Shown here: positions 17,452 to 24,936 of the stretch, piece by piece
Position numbering within the stretch: position 1 is the first letter of the stretch
Layout: every line of letters begins with the position of its first letter
Source: an uncultured Akkermansia sp.
Lineage (GTDB): Bacteria; Verrucomicrobiota; Verrucomicrobiia; Verrucomicrobiales; Akkermansiaceae
Reading direction: 5' to 3'
Assembly (NCBI GenBank): GCA_947589295.1
Contig: CANQBZ010000023.1
Span: 1 to 33,381 of the forward strand
DNA: 33,381 nt
Position numbers and translations under genes: made by a program
Notes under the pieces: model-generated
Databases searched by the model: none
Seen by the model: only the letters and a program-made list of their open reading frames with translations
Told to the model about the DNA's origin: nothing

Positions 17452-18993
17452 TTATGGATTGGGGAGGGAAAGCGACTTAGAGTCAAGAGGAGGCGCACTC
17501 GGTGCAGTGGGTAGATCCGCTGCTTTTTTCGGGGGAGTCTCTGTCGGGCCATTGTCCTCTTTGGTCGGTTTGACGGCGGCAGGCGGGGGCTCCTGAGCAG
17601 GCTTTTGTGAATCGGGCGGAGGTGGCTTGGGGGCCAGCAAGTCCTCCACCTCTACAAATTGAGCATCCTCGCCCAGGCCGCCTAACTCATCCAGCAGTTC
17701 GCGGCAGCGGCGGTTGAGTCGCTCGTAGTCAATGGGACCATTTTCGGATTCCTTGGTATGTGGAAAAATGAGGTAAGATACCCCCAACGATGAAACGGGA
17801 CGAGCATACACATCCGCCTTGGAATTAATAAGTTTGCCGAGACGCAAAGAAGCCTCGCCGGCCTTGTAGCGTGGGCCGTAATCTCCTACGAGAGCGGGGT
17901 AGACTTTTTTGCCGACAATGACAACCGCGTAATCACCCGGCTGCGGGCGAAAAGTCTCATCGCGGCCCTCTTTCATGACGAGCGGCACCACAATGAACGG
18001 ATCATACTGCGCGAGTAAATAGCTGTAGCGCTTGATGTCCCAAATCACGCGACGGGCGCTGTCAATGGCGGCTGCATTGCGCGGCTTTTCTTTAAGCAAC
18101 CTGGACAGGCGGGCCTCCCATCCAGGCAGCAAGGGGTTGGGCGTGGCAGTCTTTTTTCGCCAACGATACGAGGTCATGGGCTGGTAATGATCGCTCTTTC
18201 GGATAGATTCCGGCATGGTGGGGAGGCGATCACCGTCCGAGCCATCACTCACGACATCCATATCGGCCTGCATCCATAGGACTCGGCGGCGGGATCCGGG
18301 AGCTACAAGTTCCAAAATTGTATCGGTATCGTAAAAGTTGTGTCGATCAATCGGCTGAGAAAGCGAGGCGAGAGCCCGTCGAGCATGATTCTGCTTATGA
18401 AGATAAAGAGCGTGGAACCAACGGGAAACACGCGCAGTTTCCATAAGTTTGCTGTAATGGCGCAGCACCTTGGGGAGCTCCGGATTTGCGTAAAGCAACT
18501 CATGCGCATCGGCCGCATGTGGCAGCATAAGCTGCATTCCCAAACAAATCTGATAGGCTTGGGACTTCTTGCGGTCTCGGCTGGCAGTGCTACCAGGTCC
18601 AATGTTCAGCGAACTACGCAAGTGAAGTCCTTTACCCAGAGCCGTAAATTGCTCAAAGGTTCCGGTATTGAGTTTCTCAGGCAGCACGGGGGGAAATGGT
18701 GGCAAGTCGAGGTGCACTTGGGGGACAATACACTGCGGTTTCCACGCGAGCGGGGCATTTTGCGCAGCAACATCCCCCGCTGCTGCTGGTGTGGGTACTG
18801 GTACCTCCACACGAACCTCTACCGGTACCTCCACACGTTTCTCGACCACACGTACGATTGGTGCCGGCTTCTCGCGCAGCGCACGCACAAGCTCAACCGG
18901 GTAAGGCGTACATAGCACAGCCACGGCCAACACAACAGCCAACAACAGCGTGCTGCGGTACCGGCGCAACTTTCCCAACCACTTGATATTCAT
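17452..18993 (-). CDS. Membrane-anchored protein with GH75 (chitosanase)-like domain
   Basis: 513 residues from ATG 18993, chosen because GGGAGG lies 6 nt upstream and the ATG overlaps the preceding stop by 4 bp (ATGA). The N-terminus is one membrane helix (STLLLAVVLAVAVLCTPYPV), followed by a Val/Pro/Glu-rich stalk. Near residues 345-420 the pattern GDYAVVIVGKKVYPALVGDYG...GEASLRLGKLI...GVSYLIFP resembles glycoside hydrolase family 75, whose catalytic Asp and Glu lie in a GD...GEAS context. The C-terminal 70 residues are a Pro/Lys-rich tail. I infer an envelope glycan-acting enzyme or a domain that has lost activity; the family call rests on motif recall only. Confidence 0.65.
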   Translation of the reverse strand: MNIKWLGKLRRYRSTLLLAVVLAVAVLCTPYPVELVRALREKPAPIVRVVEKRVEVPVEVRVEVPVPTPAAAGDVAAQNAPLAWKPQCIVPQVHLDLPPFPPVLPEKLNTGTFEQFTALGKGLHLRSSLNIGPGSTASRDRKKSQAYQICLGMQLMLPHAADAHELLYANPELPKVLRHYSKLMETARVSRWFHALYLHKQNHARRALASLSQPIDRHNFYDTDTILELVAPGSRRRVLWMQADMDVVSDGSDGDRLPTMPESIRKSDHYQPMTSYRWRKKTATPNPLLPGWEARLSRLLKEKPRNAAAIDSARRVIWDIKRYSYLLAQYDPFIVVPLVMKEGRDETFRPQPGDYAVVIVGKKVYPALVGDYGPRYKAGEASLRLGKLINSKADVYARPVSSLGVSYLIFPHTKESENGPIDYERLNRRCRELLDELGGLGEDAQFVEVEDLLAPKPPPPDSQKPAQEPPPAAVKPTKEDNGPTETPPKKAADLPTAPSAPPLDSKSLSLPNP

Positions 18994-19808
18994 GATAAGC
19001 CTCCCGGTTGAACTTTTACTCGCCGAGGGCGCCATGCCAGAATTCTGCGCAATATCCATAGCGGCATTGTGCGAAGCAGCCACCCACCTACCCACACCTT
19101 TGCAGAGGGGTACGCACGAGCTCGCCCGTCCTCCAGCGCATGCAAAGCGCTGCGTACCACATCACTTGCCCGTGTGTAAAAATGGGATTTGAACGGCGGG
19201 TTTCCCTGGTCATACCCGTCTCGCCGGGCCACAGCGCCGAACTCAGTATGCACGGGCCCGGGACACACCGCCAGCACGCGTATGCCCCTGTCGGCCACTT
19301 CCAAGCGCAGTCCCTCAGAGAAAGACGCAACAAAGGCCTTGCTGGCTGCATAGAGTGCGAAATCTGGCAGGAAGACATCCGCAGCGAGCGAGGCGATGTT
19401 GATGATATCCCCTCCACTCTGCAGCAGGCAGGGCAAAAGTCCATGCGACAATTCCACCACCGCCAGCATATTCACCTGCATAAGCTGCCGAATTTTATCG
19501 GGGGCGGCCGTAGCTACTTCCCCATAATCCCCAAGTCCCGCATTGTTGACCAGTAGCGTGTGTCCGAGGGCAAGCCCTCTCAACTTCTCCAGTAGGCCTC
19601 CCCTCTCTACCGGCTGCGATAAATCACAGGGCATGCACAAAAACTCAGTGGCCGGATGCAGAGCACGCAGACGCTGTGCAAGCGCCTCCAGCCTCCCCAG
19701 CCTGCGTGCCACCAGCGCCATACGCCGAGTCCGAGCAGCTAATGCCTCAGCAAAGCCCTCGCCCAACCCGGAAGATGCGCCGGTCACGATGATGAACTCA
19801 TACTCCAT
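18990..19808 (-). CDS. Short-chain dehydrogenase/reductase
   Basis: 272 residues with the classical NAD(P)-binding motif TGASSGLG (9-16), NNAG, a serine in NIASLAA and the catalytic YAASK. An arginine pair after the first strand (VARRLGR) suggests NADP(H) preference. The C-terminus carries a hydrophobic, basic segment (GGWLLRTMPLWILRRILAWRPRR) that may associate with the membrane, as in DltE/YqjQ-type members. The substrate cannot be deduced. First gene of the operon leading to the GH75-like gene, ruvA and ribonuclease Z; ATG 19808 directly follows a promoter and has no Shine-Dalgarno site. Confidence 0.88.
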   Translation of the reverse strand: MEYEFIIVTGASSGLGEGFAEALAARTRRMALVARRLGRLEALAQRLRALHPATEFLCMPCDLSQPVERGGLLEKLRGLALGHTLLVNNAGLGDYGEVATAAPDKIRQLMQVNMLAVVELSHGLLPCLLQSGGDIINIASLAADVFLPDFALYAASKAFVASFSEGLRLEVADRGIRVLAVCPGPVHTEFGAVARRDGYDQGNPPFKSHFYTRASDVVRSALHALEDGRARAYPSAKVWVGGWLLRTMPLWILRRILAWRPRRVKVQPGGLS

Positions 19809-19816
19809 CCGGGCGG

Positions 19817-19845
19817 ATTATCCCATGTTTTGATGACTTCAGCAA
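19817..19845 (-). promoter_or_regulatory. Promoter of the dehydrogenase-GH75-ruvA-rnz operon
   Basis: TTGCTG (19845-19840), a 17-bp spacer and GATAAT (19822-19817) on the minus strand. The -10 ends 8 nt before ATG 19808, the same distance as for the small membrane protein gene and eno, predicting a leader of about 2 nt. Confidence 0.6.
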
Positions 19846-20131
19846 GTAAAAAGCAAGAACACCCTCATGGGCCATGCTTCCCCTCCAACGCGCCTGCGCG
19901 GAGCGGCACGCCCAACATCTGCGAAGGCCAGAAAGCATATGGACACCGCACGCGGCGATGCCCACACCCGCGAGGGGAACGCGCAACGTAGCGGCATTGA
20001 GACGCCTGCAAAACTCCTGCGGTGGGCAGGATTATGCGGAGCTTATTGCCCAGGTAACTTGCGATTTTACCAACAGATACCGCCTCCCGGACGACGCAAC
20101 ATTGTTCACCGCTGTGGGTGCGTCCTGGGTC
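19846..20131. other. Intergenic region without recognised gene
   Basis: 286 bp between the dehydrogenase promoter and the adk stop. It is GC-rich and has paired arms (ttcccctc 19878-19885 with gaggggaa 19972-19979) and a short hairpin on the minus strand (GGTAA...TTACC). Short frames on either strand show no family features. I looked for SRP, 6S, tmRNA and RNase P RNA signatures by eye and found none. It could hold an unrecognised structured RNA or be degraded sequence. Confidence 0.4.
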
Positions 20132-20785
20132 TCACGATCCGCAATACGCAGCTACGGCTTCAGCGATGCGGGCGGAAACAGCCTCCGGCTCCCCCTCCTC
20201 CGTGACATCAATCTGCACGACCTTTCCTTGGGCACGGTAATGTTCCACCACTGGCAGCGTCAGCGTTTCATAATCCTTACGGCGTTTTGCAAAGGCTTCC
20301 GGATTATCATCGGTACGCACAATCATGGGGGTGCCGCATCTTGGGCAAAGCTCTTCGCCATTGCGTGTGGTTTCACCGCACTTCGGACATGCCTTGCGCT
20401 TGAGCATGCGTGCCTCAATGAGCTCTGCCGCCACGTTCAGATACACGACAATATCCACAGCTAATCCTAACTTTGCCAAGTTCCTATCCAGTGTTTGCGC
20501 CTGAGCCACCGTGCGCGGGTAGCCATCCAGCAGGCAACCACAGTCCTTGTTGTTGCCCAACCATTGCGCCACAATCCCATTCACCACCTCATCCGGCACG
20601 AATTGTGCGGCGTCCATATACTTCTTGGCCTCCAGACCCAGCTCACTTTGCTCCGCTACTTCTGCTCGCAGCAGTGCACCCGTGCTCAGAGGCTTCAGGC
20701 CATATTTTTCAGAGAGGAATGAGGACTGAGTGCCCTTGCCGGAAGCCGGCGCTCCGACCAATACGAATCGTTTCAGAGTTTTCAT
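20132..20785 (-). CDS. adk: Adenylate kinase, long zinc-LID form
   Basis: Interconverts AMP + ATP and 2 ADP; cytosolic. Seen: P-loop GAPASGKGTQ (11-20), LSTGALLRAE (AMP site), the DGYPRT motif and the LID domain with four cysteines (CPKCG...CPRCG), which would bind a structural zinc ion. TDDNPEAFAKRRKDYE follows. 217 residues is normal. ATG 20785 has only a weak GAAG upstream. The P-loop has Ala-Ser where Gly-Ala-Gly is commonest, a tolerated change. It stands alone, with its own promoter, and is the last core gene before the accessory island. Confidence 0.95.
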   Translation of the reverse strand: MKTLKRFVLVGAPASGKGTQSSFLSEKYGLKPLSTGALLRAEVAEQSELGLEAKKYMDAAQFVPDEVVNGIVAQWLGNNKDCGCLLDGYPRTVAQAQTLDRNLAKLGLAVDIVVYLNVAAELIEARMLKRKACPKCGETTRNGEELCPRCGTPMIVRTDDNPEAFAKRRKDYETLTLPVVEHYRAQGKVVQIDVTEEGEPEAVSARIAEAVAAYCGS

Positions 20786-20814
20786 AGCTTCAGAATGCGC
20801 CTATGCGCTTTCCT

Positions 20815-20842
20815 ATTATCTCCAGGCCCTGATAATTTGCAA
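20815..20842 (-). promoter_or_regulatory. Putative adk promoter
   Basis: TTGCAA (20842-20837), a 16-bp spacer and GATAAT (20820-20815) on the minus strand, 29 nt before the ATG. The -35 and spacer match the promoter at 12182-12209, but here a leader of about 22 nt is predicted. Confidence 0.5.
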
Positions 20843-20971
20843 GCACAATAAATCTCTTCGTGAGAGAAGAGGGTCTCCGCCAAATTAGCTGAGATAGATA
20901 CCGAAGGGATGAGAGATAAAATCGGCGCTTCAACCTTGCATTCTCTGCAACACTCGTTGCACAATAGTGTT

Positions 20972-21340
20972 ATGATCAAGTCACTTTATGAACGCAAGGG
21001 TTGGAATGCTGACGAGCCTGTGTCAGATGTAAAAAAACATCACACGTTGCGTCCTAGTACATTTCATCCTGGAATGGCTATACACTGCGCCTCATGCGCG
21101 AGAACTCGGATTGCATGATTCACTCTCCCGCCTCGCCCCTTGCGAAGGAGTATGCTATCTCCGAGAAGACAATTATTCGCCGCATTGATTGTGCCGTATG
21201 AGAGATGGATACGCCTGCGAACTCAAAAGATAATCTAGTCGCATCTTCATTGATGAGAAATATCTTGGAAGTAAGCAAGGATTCATTTCCACCATTCGAG
21301 GGTTAAACCAACAAGTGCATCGCTGAGCGCTATGGTGTGT
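20972..21340 (+). pseudogene. Decayed ISL3-like transposase
   Basis: Three frame-broken pieces line up with the order expected in ISL3-family transposases. First comes MIKSLYERKG...STFHPGMAIHCASCA (20972-21118), like the N-terminal SLYE...F.PG..F.CP.CG zinc-ribbon part. Next is a helix-turn-helix-like YAISEKTIIRRIDCAV (ending near 21200). Last is RIFIDEKYLGSKQGFIS (near 21240-21300), like the first catalytic Asp region (IDE...G...). Stops and frameshifts separate them, and the rest of the DDE domain is not seen. The family call is by pattern recall. Position: directly between the core chromosome (adk) and the defence genes, so it may mark how the island arrived. Confidence 0.5.
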
Positions 21341-21513
21341 GCCAAAGCACCGTAGAACACCAATTAAACCTCACCACCCAATAATAAAGTCACCGAAGGA
21401 CGCTACTTCACTTCACGCACGCCAACACCGCCGCGCGCAGCCGCAGAGCCTTCTCCATCAGCCAAGCAAAGTACTCCTGCCAGCTATGTCTCAAGAAAGC
21501 ATCCCTTGAACCG
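21341..21513. other. Degenerate stretch at island edge
   Basis: No intact gene. On the minus strand a frame that starts inside the end of mcrC reads ...WQEYFAWLMEKALRLR... to a stop at about 21412, which looks like the tail of a lost gene. A short plus-strand piece just left of it (ERYGVCQSTVEHQL, near 21325-21365) looks helix-turn-helix-like. Confidence 0.3.
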
Positions 21514-22548
21514 TCAGACTTCGAAAAAATCGAGAACAATTTGGTCAAGCTGAGCGGCAATCTTTGAGAAGTCTTGATTCAAATCAAGAGAACGGACGCA
21601 TATTTTATTACCGCTCATGGAGTACACGTGGTCGGGATGAATTTCCTCATCCGTCTTCGCGTAGAGCAACATCCCTGCAACCGTATGCGCAGCATCCCCA
21701 AATTCAAGATCCTTGTTCTTCACGTAGGCAAAAATTTGGTAAAGATTGGCAGAATGTTGTGTGGGCGTATCATGCCGAATTTGGAGGGCATGTGAATAAT
21801 ACTTTGCATCTATAATCAACACCTTATTACCCTGTGAAAGAGTAACATCGCTCTGCATGACAGGAAGGAATTCATCGCTATCATCATCAAGCGCCCATGG
21901 GATCTGTGAAGCTCGTACGTTGATCTGCGGGAATTCCTTTTTATAGTATTCTAAAATGAATTTTTCGTAGAGCCGGTGCATTTTGCGCTCATCAAAGAAG
22001 TCCATCAGCCTAGTTGTCCCATCGGATTGAGTCTGCAGCAGCCCCTTTACAATCAAAAAGCAAACAGAAATCAGCATGCGATACGTTTGATTGTTTCGGT
22101 TGTATTGCACGTTCCACCGCACAGAATGAAGGTCAACAGTCTCTACTTCACCGAAGAATACCAGCAATTTCCGCAAGTCTTTTTTCCTCGTTTTGGAGAT
22201 ATTGGCTCTCATCAAAAGCAGAAGAGTGGATTTAATGATTCTATTCATCGGTGAGTCAACCGAGAACTCATCGTAGGTACAGGTAAGATGTTTGCGGAGC
22301 ATCGTTCGCGATTTGATGGACTCGGTGACCTCAATTTTGCCTCTCAAGGAAGAGAGATCTTCCGTTCTGGGAATATATTCCATTCCCAGCCCGCGTTTAA
22401 TTTGCTTGGTGATTCCCCTCTCAAGAATCGCTGCGCACAGTTCGACAGCATTTGCAAAGCTCTCTGTGGCAATACTCTTATATCCCTGCTCGTTGAGCGC
22501 CTGAAAGGCGTAGGCGAGCATATAGTAGATATTTTGTATCCGAATCAT
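21514..22548 (-). CDS. mcrC: McrC-type subunit/nuclease of McrBC system
   Basis: 344 residues from ATG 22548, which overlaps the mcrB stop by 4 bp (ATGA); an extension 10 codons upstream is rejected. The N-terminus IRIQNIYYMLAYAFQAL and the middle DEFSVDSPMNRIIKSTL are typical of McrC. The PD-(D/E)XK site is D234 ... D247-A-K249 (SDVTLSQ...LIIDAKYY), followed by a Q...Y motif (NLYQIFAYV). McrC supplies the nuclease and stimulates the McrB motor to cut DNA carrying modified cytosine. Last gene of the two-gene operon. The 3' end reaches degenerate sequence. Confidence 0.92.
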   Translation of the reverse strand: MIRIQNIYYMLAYAFQALNEQGYKSIATESFANAVELCAAILERGITKQIKRGLGMEYIPRTEDLSSLRGKIEVTESIKSRTMLRKHLTCTYDEFSVDSPMNRIIKSTLLLLMRANISKTRKKDLRKLLVFFGEVETVDLHSVRWNVQYNRNNQTYRMLISVCFLIVKGLLQTQSDGTTRLMDFFDERKMHRLYEKFILEYYKKEFPQINVRASQIPWALDDDSDEFLPVMQSDVTLSQGNKVLIIDAKYYSHALQIRHDTPTQHSANLYQIFAYVKNKDLEFGDAAHTVAGMLLYAKTDEEIHPDHVYSMSGNKICVRSLDLNQDFSKIAAQLDQIVLDFFEV

Positions 22549-24725
22549 TGAATGATCTTCCTTAGCTTGTCGCTCCACTCCATAACCTTAGATGGCTCAT
22601 CAAACCAGTATTCTTTTAACATGGGAATCAACTCATACTCCACGATGTTGTCCAGCTTGGCATTGTTTAGGTCTTCTGCATCAATATTGCAAAAATAGCT
22701 ATGCCCGATACAGAATCCTTCTCCAAGTGACTCATCCTGTTCAATCTGGAGATTGAGTTCCTCAACACAGCGGATTAGCGCATCCAGCTTGGGATGTCCG
22801 AGTGATTCCCGATAGGAACGGAAACCATCAGACTCAAATGCCGGCTTCAAATCGAAAAAGGCAAAACGTCTCCGCAGGGCGTAATCCAGCATGGCAAGGC
22901 TGCGGTCAGCTGTATTCATCAATCCGATGATATAGACATTGGACGGCACATAAAACATCTCATCCGAATAAAGCAACTGCAACTTATTTTTACTGCCTCG
23001 TTTGTCATTTTCAATCAGCATAAACAGCTCGCCAAATATTTTGCTCAAGTTCCCGCGGTTAATCTCGTCGATAATAAAGAAGTAGTCATTCTCCGTGTCT
23101 TCCTCCGCTCTCTTACAAAAGCTATAGAACACTCCCTTTTTGAGTTCGAACCCATTTTCTTTCGGGCGAAAACCCATAATAAAATCCTCATAGCTATAAC
23201 TCTGGTGGAACTGAATCATCGCGACCCGCTCCACATCCTTGACACCCATCATTGAATACGCGAGTCGTTTAGCCAGGTAGGTCTTTCCTGTTCCGGGCGC
23301 ACCTTGCAAAATCACATTCTTTTTATTCTGCAGGAGCCCAACAAGGGTCTTGTAGCGTGCATCGCTCAAATAAACTTCCCTTAGGAAATCCTTCGGACCA
23401 TACGACGGAAACCTGACGACGCGTTCATCTCCCTGTTCCGTGCTATCTTCATCGGCAAAGAAGGAGGCTATCTCATTCACCATGCTCGGGAAATTGGTGA
23501 TATCGGTCAGGGCCTTAATATGGAACCCCTCTTTCATTCGCCGGCTCATTTTGTGAGTCCATTTGACTCGCCGCACATGAGGATATAATTCGTGACCAGT
23601 GTCATCAAATTCATACCCGCCCTCAACAATTCCTCGTCCGAGAATCTCATTGTGTCCCCGTTTAGCGTATACCACATCGCCGGGCTTGAGATCATGCACA
23701 AACTGCCAAACTGCACATACCGTATTCGTGTGTGAAGACGAATCCCCACGTAATTCGCACAGCTGGTCTCTGATTTCTGTTTTATTGTTGTACTGATTCA
23801 AATCTCCCAATTCGGGCCAACCAAGTCGCATTGTACCATTAGAGTAGAACTCGTTCCACATCATAGAACCCCTGCCCGGAGAGTAGACCCAATAATGCAC
23901 GGTTTCTACGTCAGCATCGCTGAGGGCGTTCTCTTTTTCCGCCTTTTCAGTTTGCCTTGCCGCTTTCCTCTTTTGCTCGTTGACCTCTTCCGTGGCCTGC
24001 CATGCAATTGCAGAAAGCTCAGGAAATGACTTTGCGGCACATTGCCCAGAGGAAAAAGCCATTGCACATTTAGCTCGTATTTCAAGGTATTTTTCTGCCG
24101 ATGGAACTGCAGAAAGATCAGTTACCTCATTGGATATCTCTGCCGCAACATTGGCAGGATTTGCCATATACCAACGATTTCTTGAATCGAGGCTCAGATA
24201 GAAATATGGACGAATCCAAAACAACCCCATCGTTAAATTCCATCGCACAGCAAATTGCGTCAGCACCGTATCGTAGGCGTCGCAAAATCTTGCTCTATTC
24301 TCATCGTTTTCCTCATCTGCCAGAGCCAATGCTGCCTCAAAGGTCTCCCATAAATTGTCAATATCGTGCTCGTGGCGCGCCACTCCTTCGAATGCGTAAA
24401 AAGTGACTTTTTGGTTGTTAAGCAACGGCACACCCAGAAATTCCTCCGGGACTTTCACCTGCATTCCAAATTCAGAGACAATTCCCCGGATAAAGGCCAT
24501 GCGGTTTTCGTCTTTTATTCCCCTGTTAAACAAACCAAAAACCGTAAAAGGATCGATATCCCTCGGTACCCCTTCGCTTTCCAGCGTAGGGATTCTCATC
24601 TCTATGTCGGAAAATACCTTCAGAATTTTCTGAACAAGAGTTGCCCGATCATGCTTGTATTCCATCAAACAATCGGCAAACGCCATGTAAAACCCGATCC
24701 AAGTGAACTGTCTTGTCGTTTCCAT
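22545..24725 (-). CDS. mcrB: McrB-type AAA+ GTPase with EVE/PUA-like DNA-reading domain
   Basis: 726 residues from ATG 24725 (METTRQFTW), preferred over TTG 24755 because family N-termini resemble FTWIGFYMAFADCLMEYK. Residues 1 to about 230 form an N-terminal domain of unknown role, then a charged coiled-coil-like stretch. About 276-410 is an EVE/PUA-like domain (VHYWVYSPG...KPGDVVYAKRG...ILGRGIV), a fold known to read modified bases and often fused to McrB. The motor has Walker A GAPGTGKT (475-482), Walker B FFIIDE (549-554) and the McrB signature MNTADRS (603-609). It would recognise modified foreign DNA and translocate it for McrC to cut. The fused domain suggests a target other than plain 5-methylcytosine; this is inference. 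Confidence 0.92.
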   Translation of the reverse strand: METTRQFTWIGFYMAFADCLMEYKHDRATLVQKILKVFSDIEMRIPTLESEGVPRDIDPFTVFGLFNRGIKDENRMAFIRGIVSEFGMQVKVPEEFLGVPLLNNQKVTFYAFEGVARHEHDIDNLWETFEAALALADEENDENRARFCDAYDTVLTQFAVRWNLTMGLFWIRPYFYLSLDSRNRWYMANPANVAAEISNEVTDLSAVPSAEKYLEIRAKCAMAFSSGQCAAKSFPELSAIAWQATEEVNEQKRKAARQTEKAEKENALSDADVETVHYWVYSPGRGSMMWNEFYSNGTMRLGWPELGDLNQYNNKTEIRDQLCELRGDSSSHTNTVCAVWQFVHDLKPGDVVYAKRGHNEILGRGIVEGGYEFDDTGHELYPHVRRVKWTHKMSRRMKEGFHIKALTDITNFPSMVNEIASFFADEDSTEQGDERVVRFPSYGPKDFLREVYLSDARYKTLVGLLQNKKNVILQGAPGTGKTYLAKRLAYSMMGVKDVERVAMIQFHQSYSYEDFIMGFRPKENGFELKKGVFYSFCKRAEEDTENDYFFIIDEINRGNLSKIFGELFMLIENDKRGSKNKLQLLYSDEMFYVPSNVYIIGLMNTADRSLAMLDYALRRRFAFFDLKPAFESDGFRSYRESLGHPKLDALIRCVEELNLQIEQDESLGEGFCIGHSYFCNIDAEDLNNAKLDNIVEYELIPMLKEYWFDEPSKVMEWSDKLRKIIQ

Positions 24726-24751
24726 TTTCCTAAAGTCTTCTGTGTATCGTT

Positions 24752-24808
24752 TCAACCTATATGAGCAGATCCGTGATTCTCGTATCTCGTCAGCTTCGTA
24801 GCGTTCAT
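24752..24808 (-). CDS. Possible 18-residue leader peptide before mcrB
   Basis: Starts with ATG 24808, 7 nt after the TAGAAT box of the mcrB promoter, so it would be the first codon of the transcript. It reads MNATKLTRYENHGSAHIG and its TGA overlaps an in-frame TTG of mcrB (TTGA, 24755-24752); the preferred mcrB ATG is 27 nt further on. It may couple or modulate mcrB translation. Equally it may be a chance frame. Confidence 0.3.
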   Translation of the reverse strand: MNATKLTRYENHGSAHIG

Positions 24809-24810
24809 GA

Positions 24811-24853
24811 GGGGTATTCTAACGGGAAAGCAGCGACGACTCAAGCGAGAAAA
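24811..24853. repeat. Direct repeat copy 1, left of GIY-YIG/GHKL segment
   Basis: Shares with 28248-28292, in the same orientation, ggggtattc, cagcgacg and tcaagcgagaaaa in order, with few mismatches and small gaps. Weaker similarity continues to about 24770. It covers the mcrB promoter. Confidence 0.6.
24816..24844 (-). promoter_or_regulatory. Putative mcrBC promoter
   Basis: TTGAGT (24844-24839), a 17-bp spacer and TAGAAT (24821-24816) on the minus strand. The -35 and spacer lie inside the sequence repeated at 28248-28292. It is 40 bp from the divergent GIY-YIG promoter, so the two may influence each other. Confidence 0.55.
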
Positions 24854-24885
24854 GAGAATCAGCAAAAGCCGGACATTGAAATTAG

Positions 24886-24914
24886 TTGACATCAAACACA
24901 CTAGATTGTATCCT
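24886..24914 (+). promoter_or_regulatory. Promoter of the GIY-YIG gene
   Basis: Consensus TTGACA (24886-24891), a 17-bp spacer and TATCCT (24909-24914) on the plus strand. Transcription would start near 24921, leaving a leader of about 16 nt without a Shine-Dalgarno site. This rules out the in-frame start that overlaps the -35 box. Confidence 0.65.
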
Positions 24915-24936
24915 GTGTCCAACAAAATCTTTTACC

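Noticed and set aside
17439..17552. N-terminal extension of ruvA
   Set aside because: It overlaps the end of the GH75-like gene; RuvA proteins start at MISFIRG, which falls at 17438.
24886..24936. 17-codon N-terminal extension of the GIY-YIG protein
   Set aside because: Its first codon overlaps the -35 box of a consensus promoter, so it would not be transcribed.
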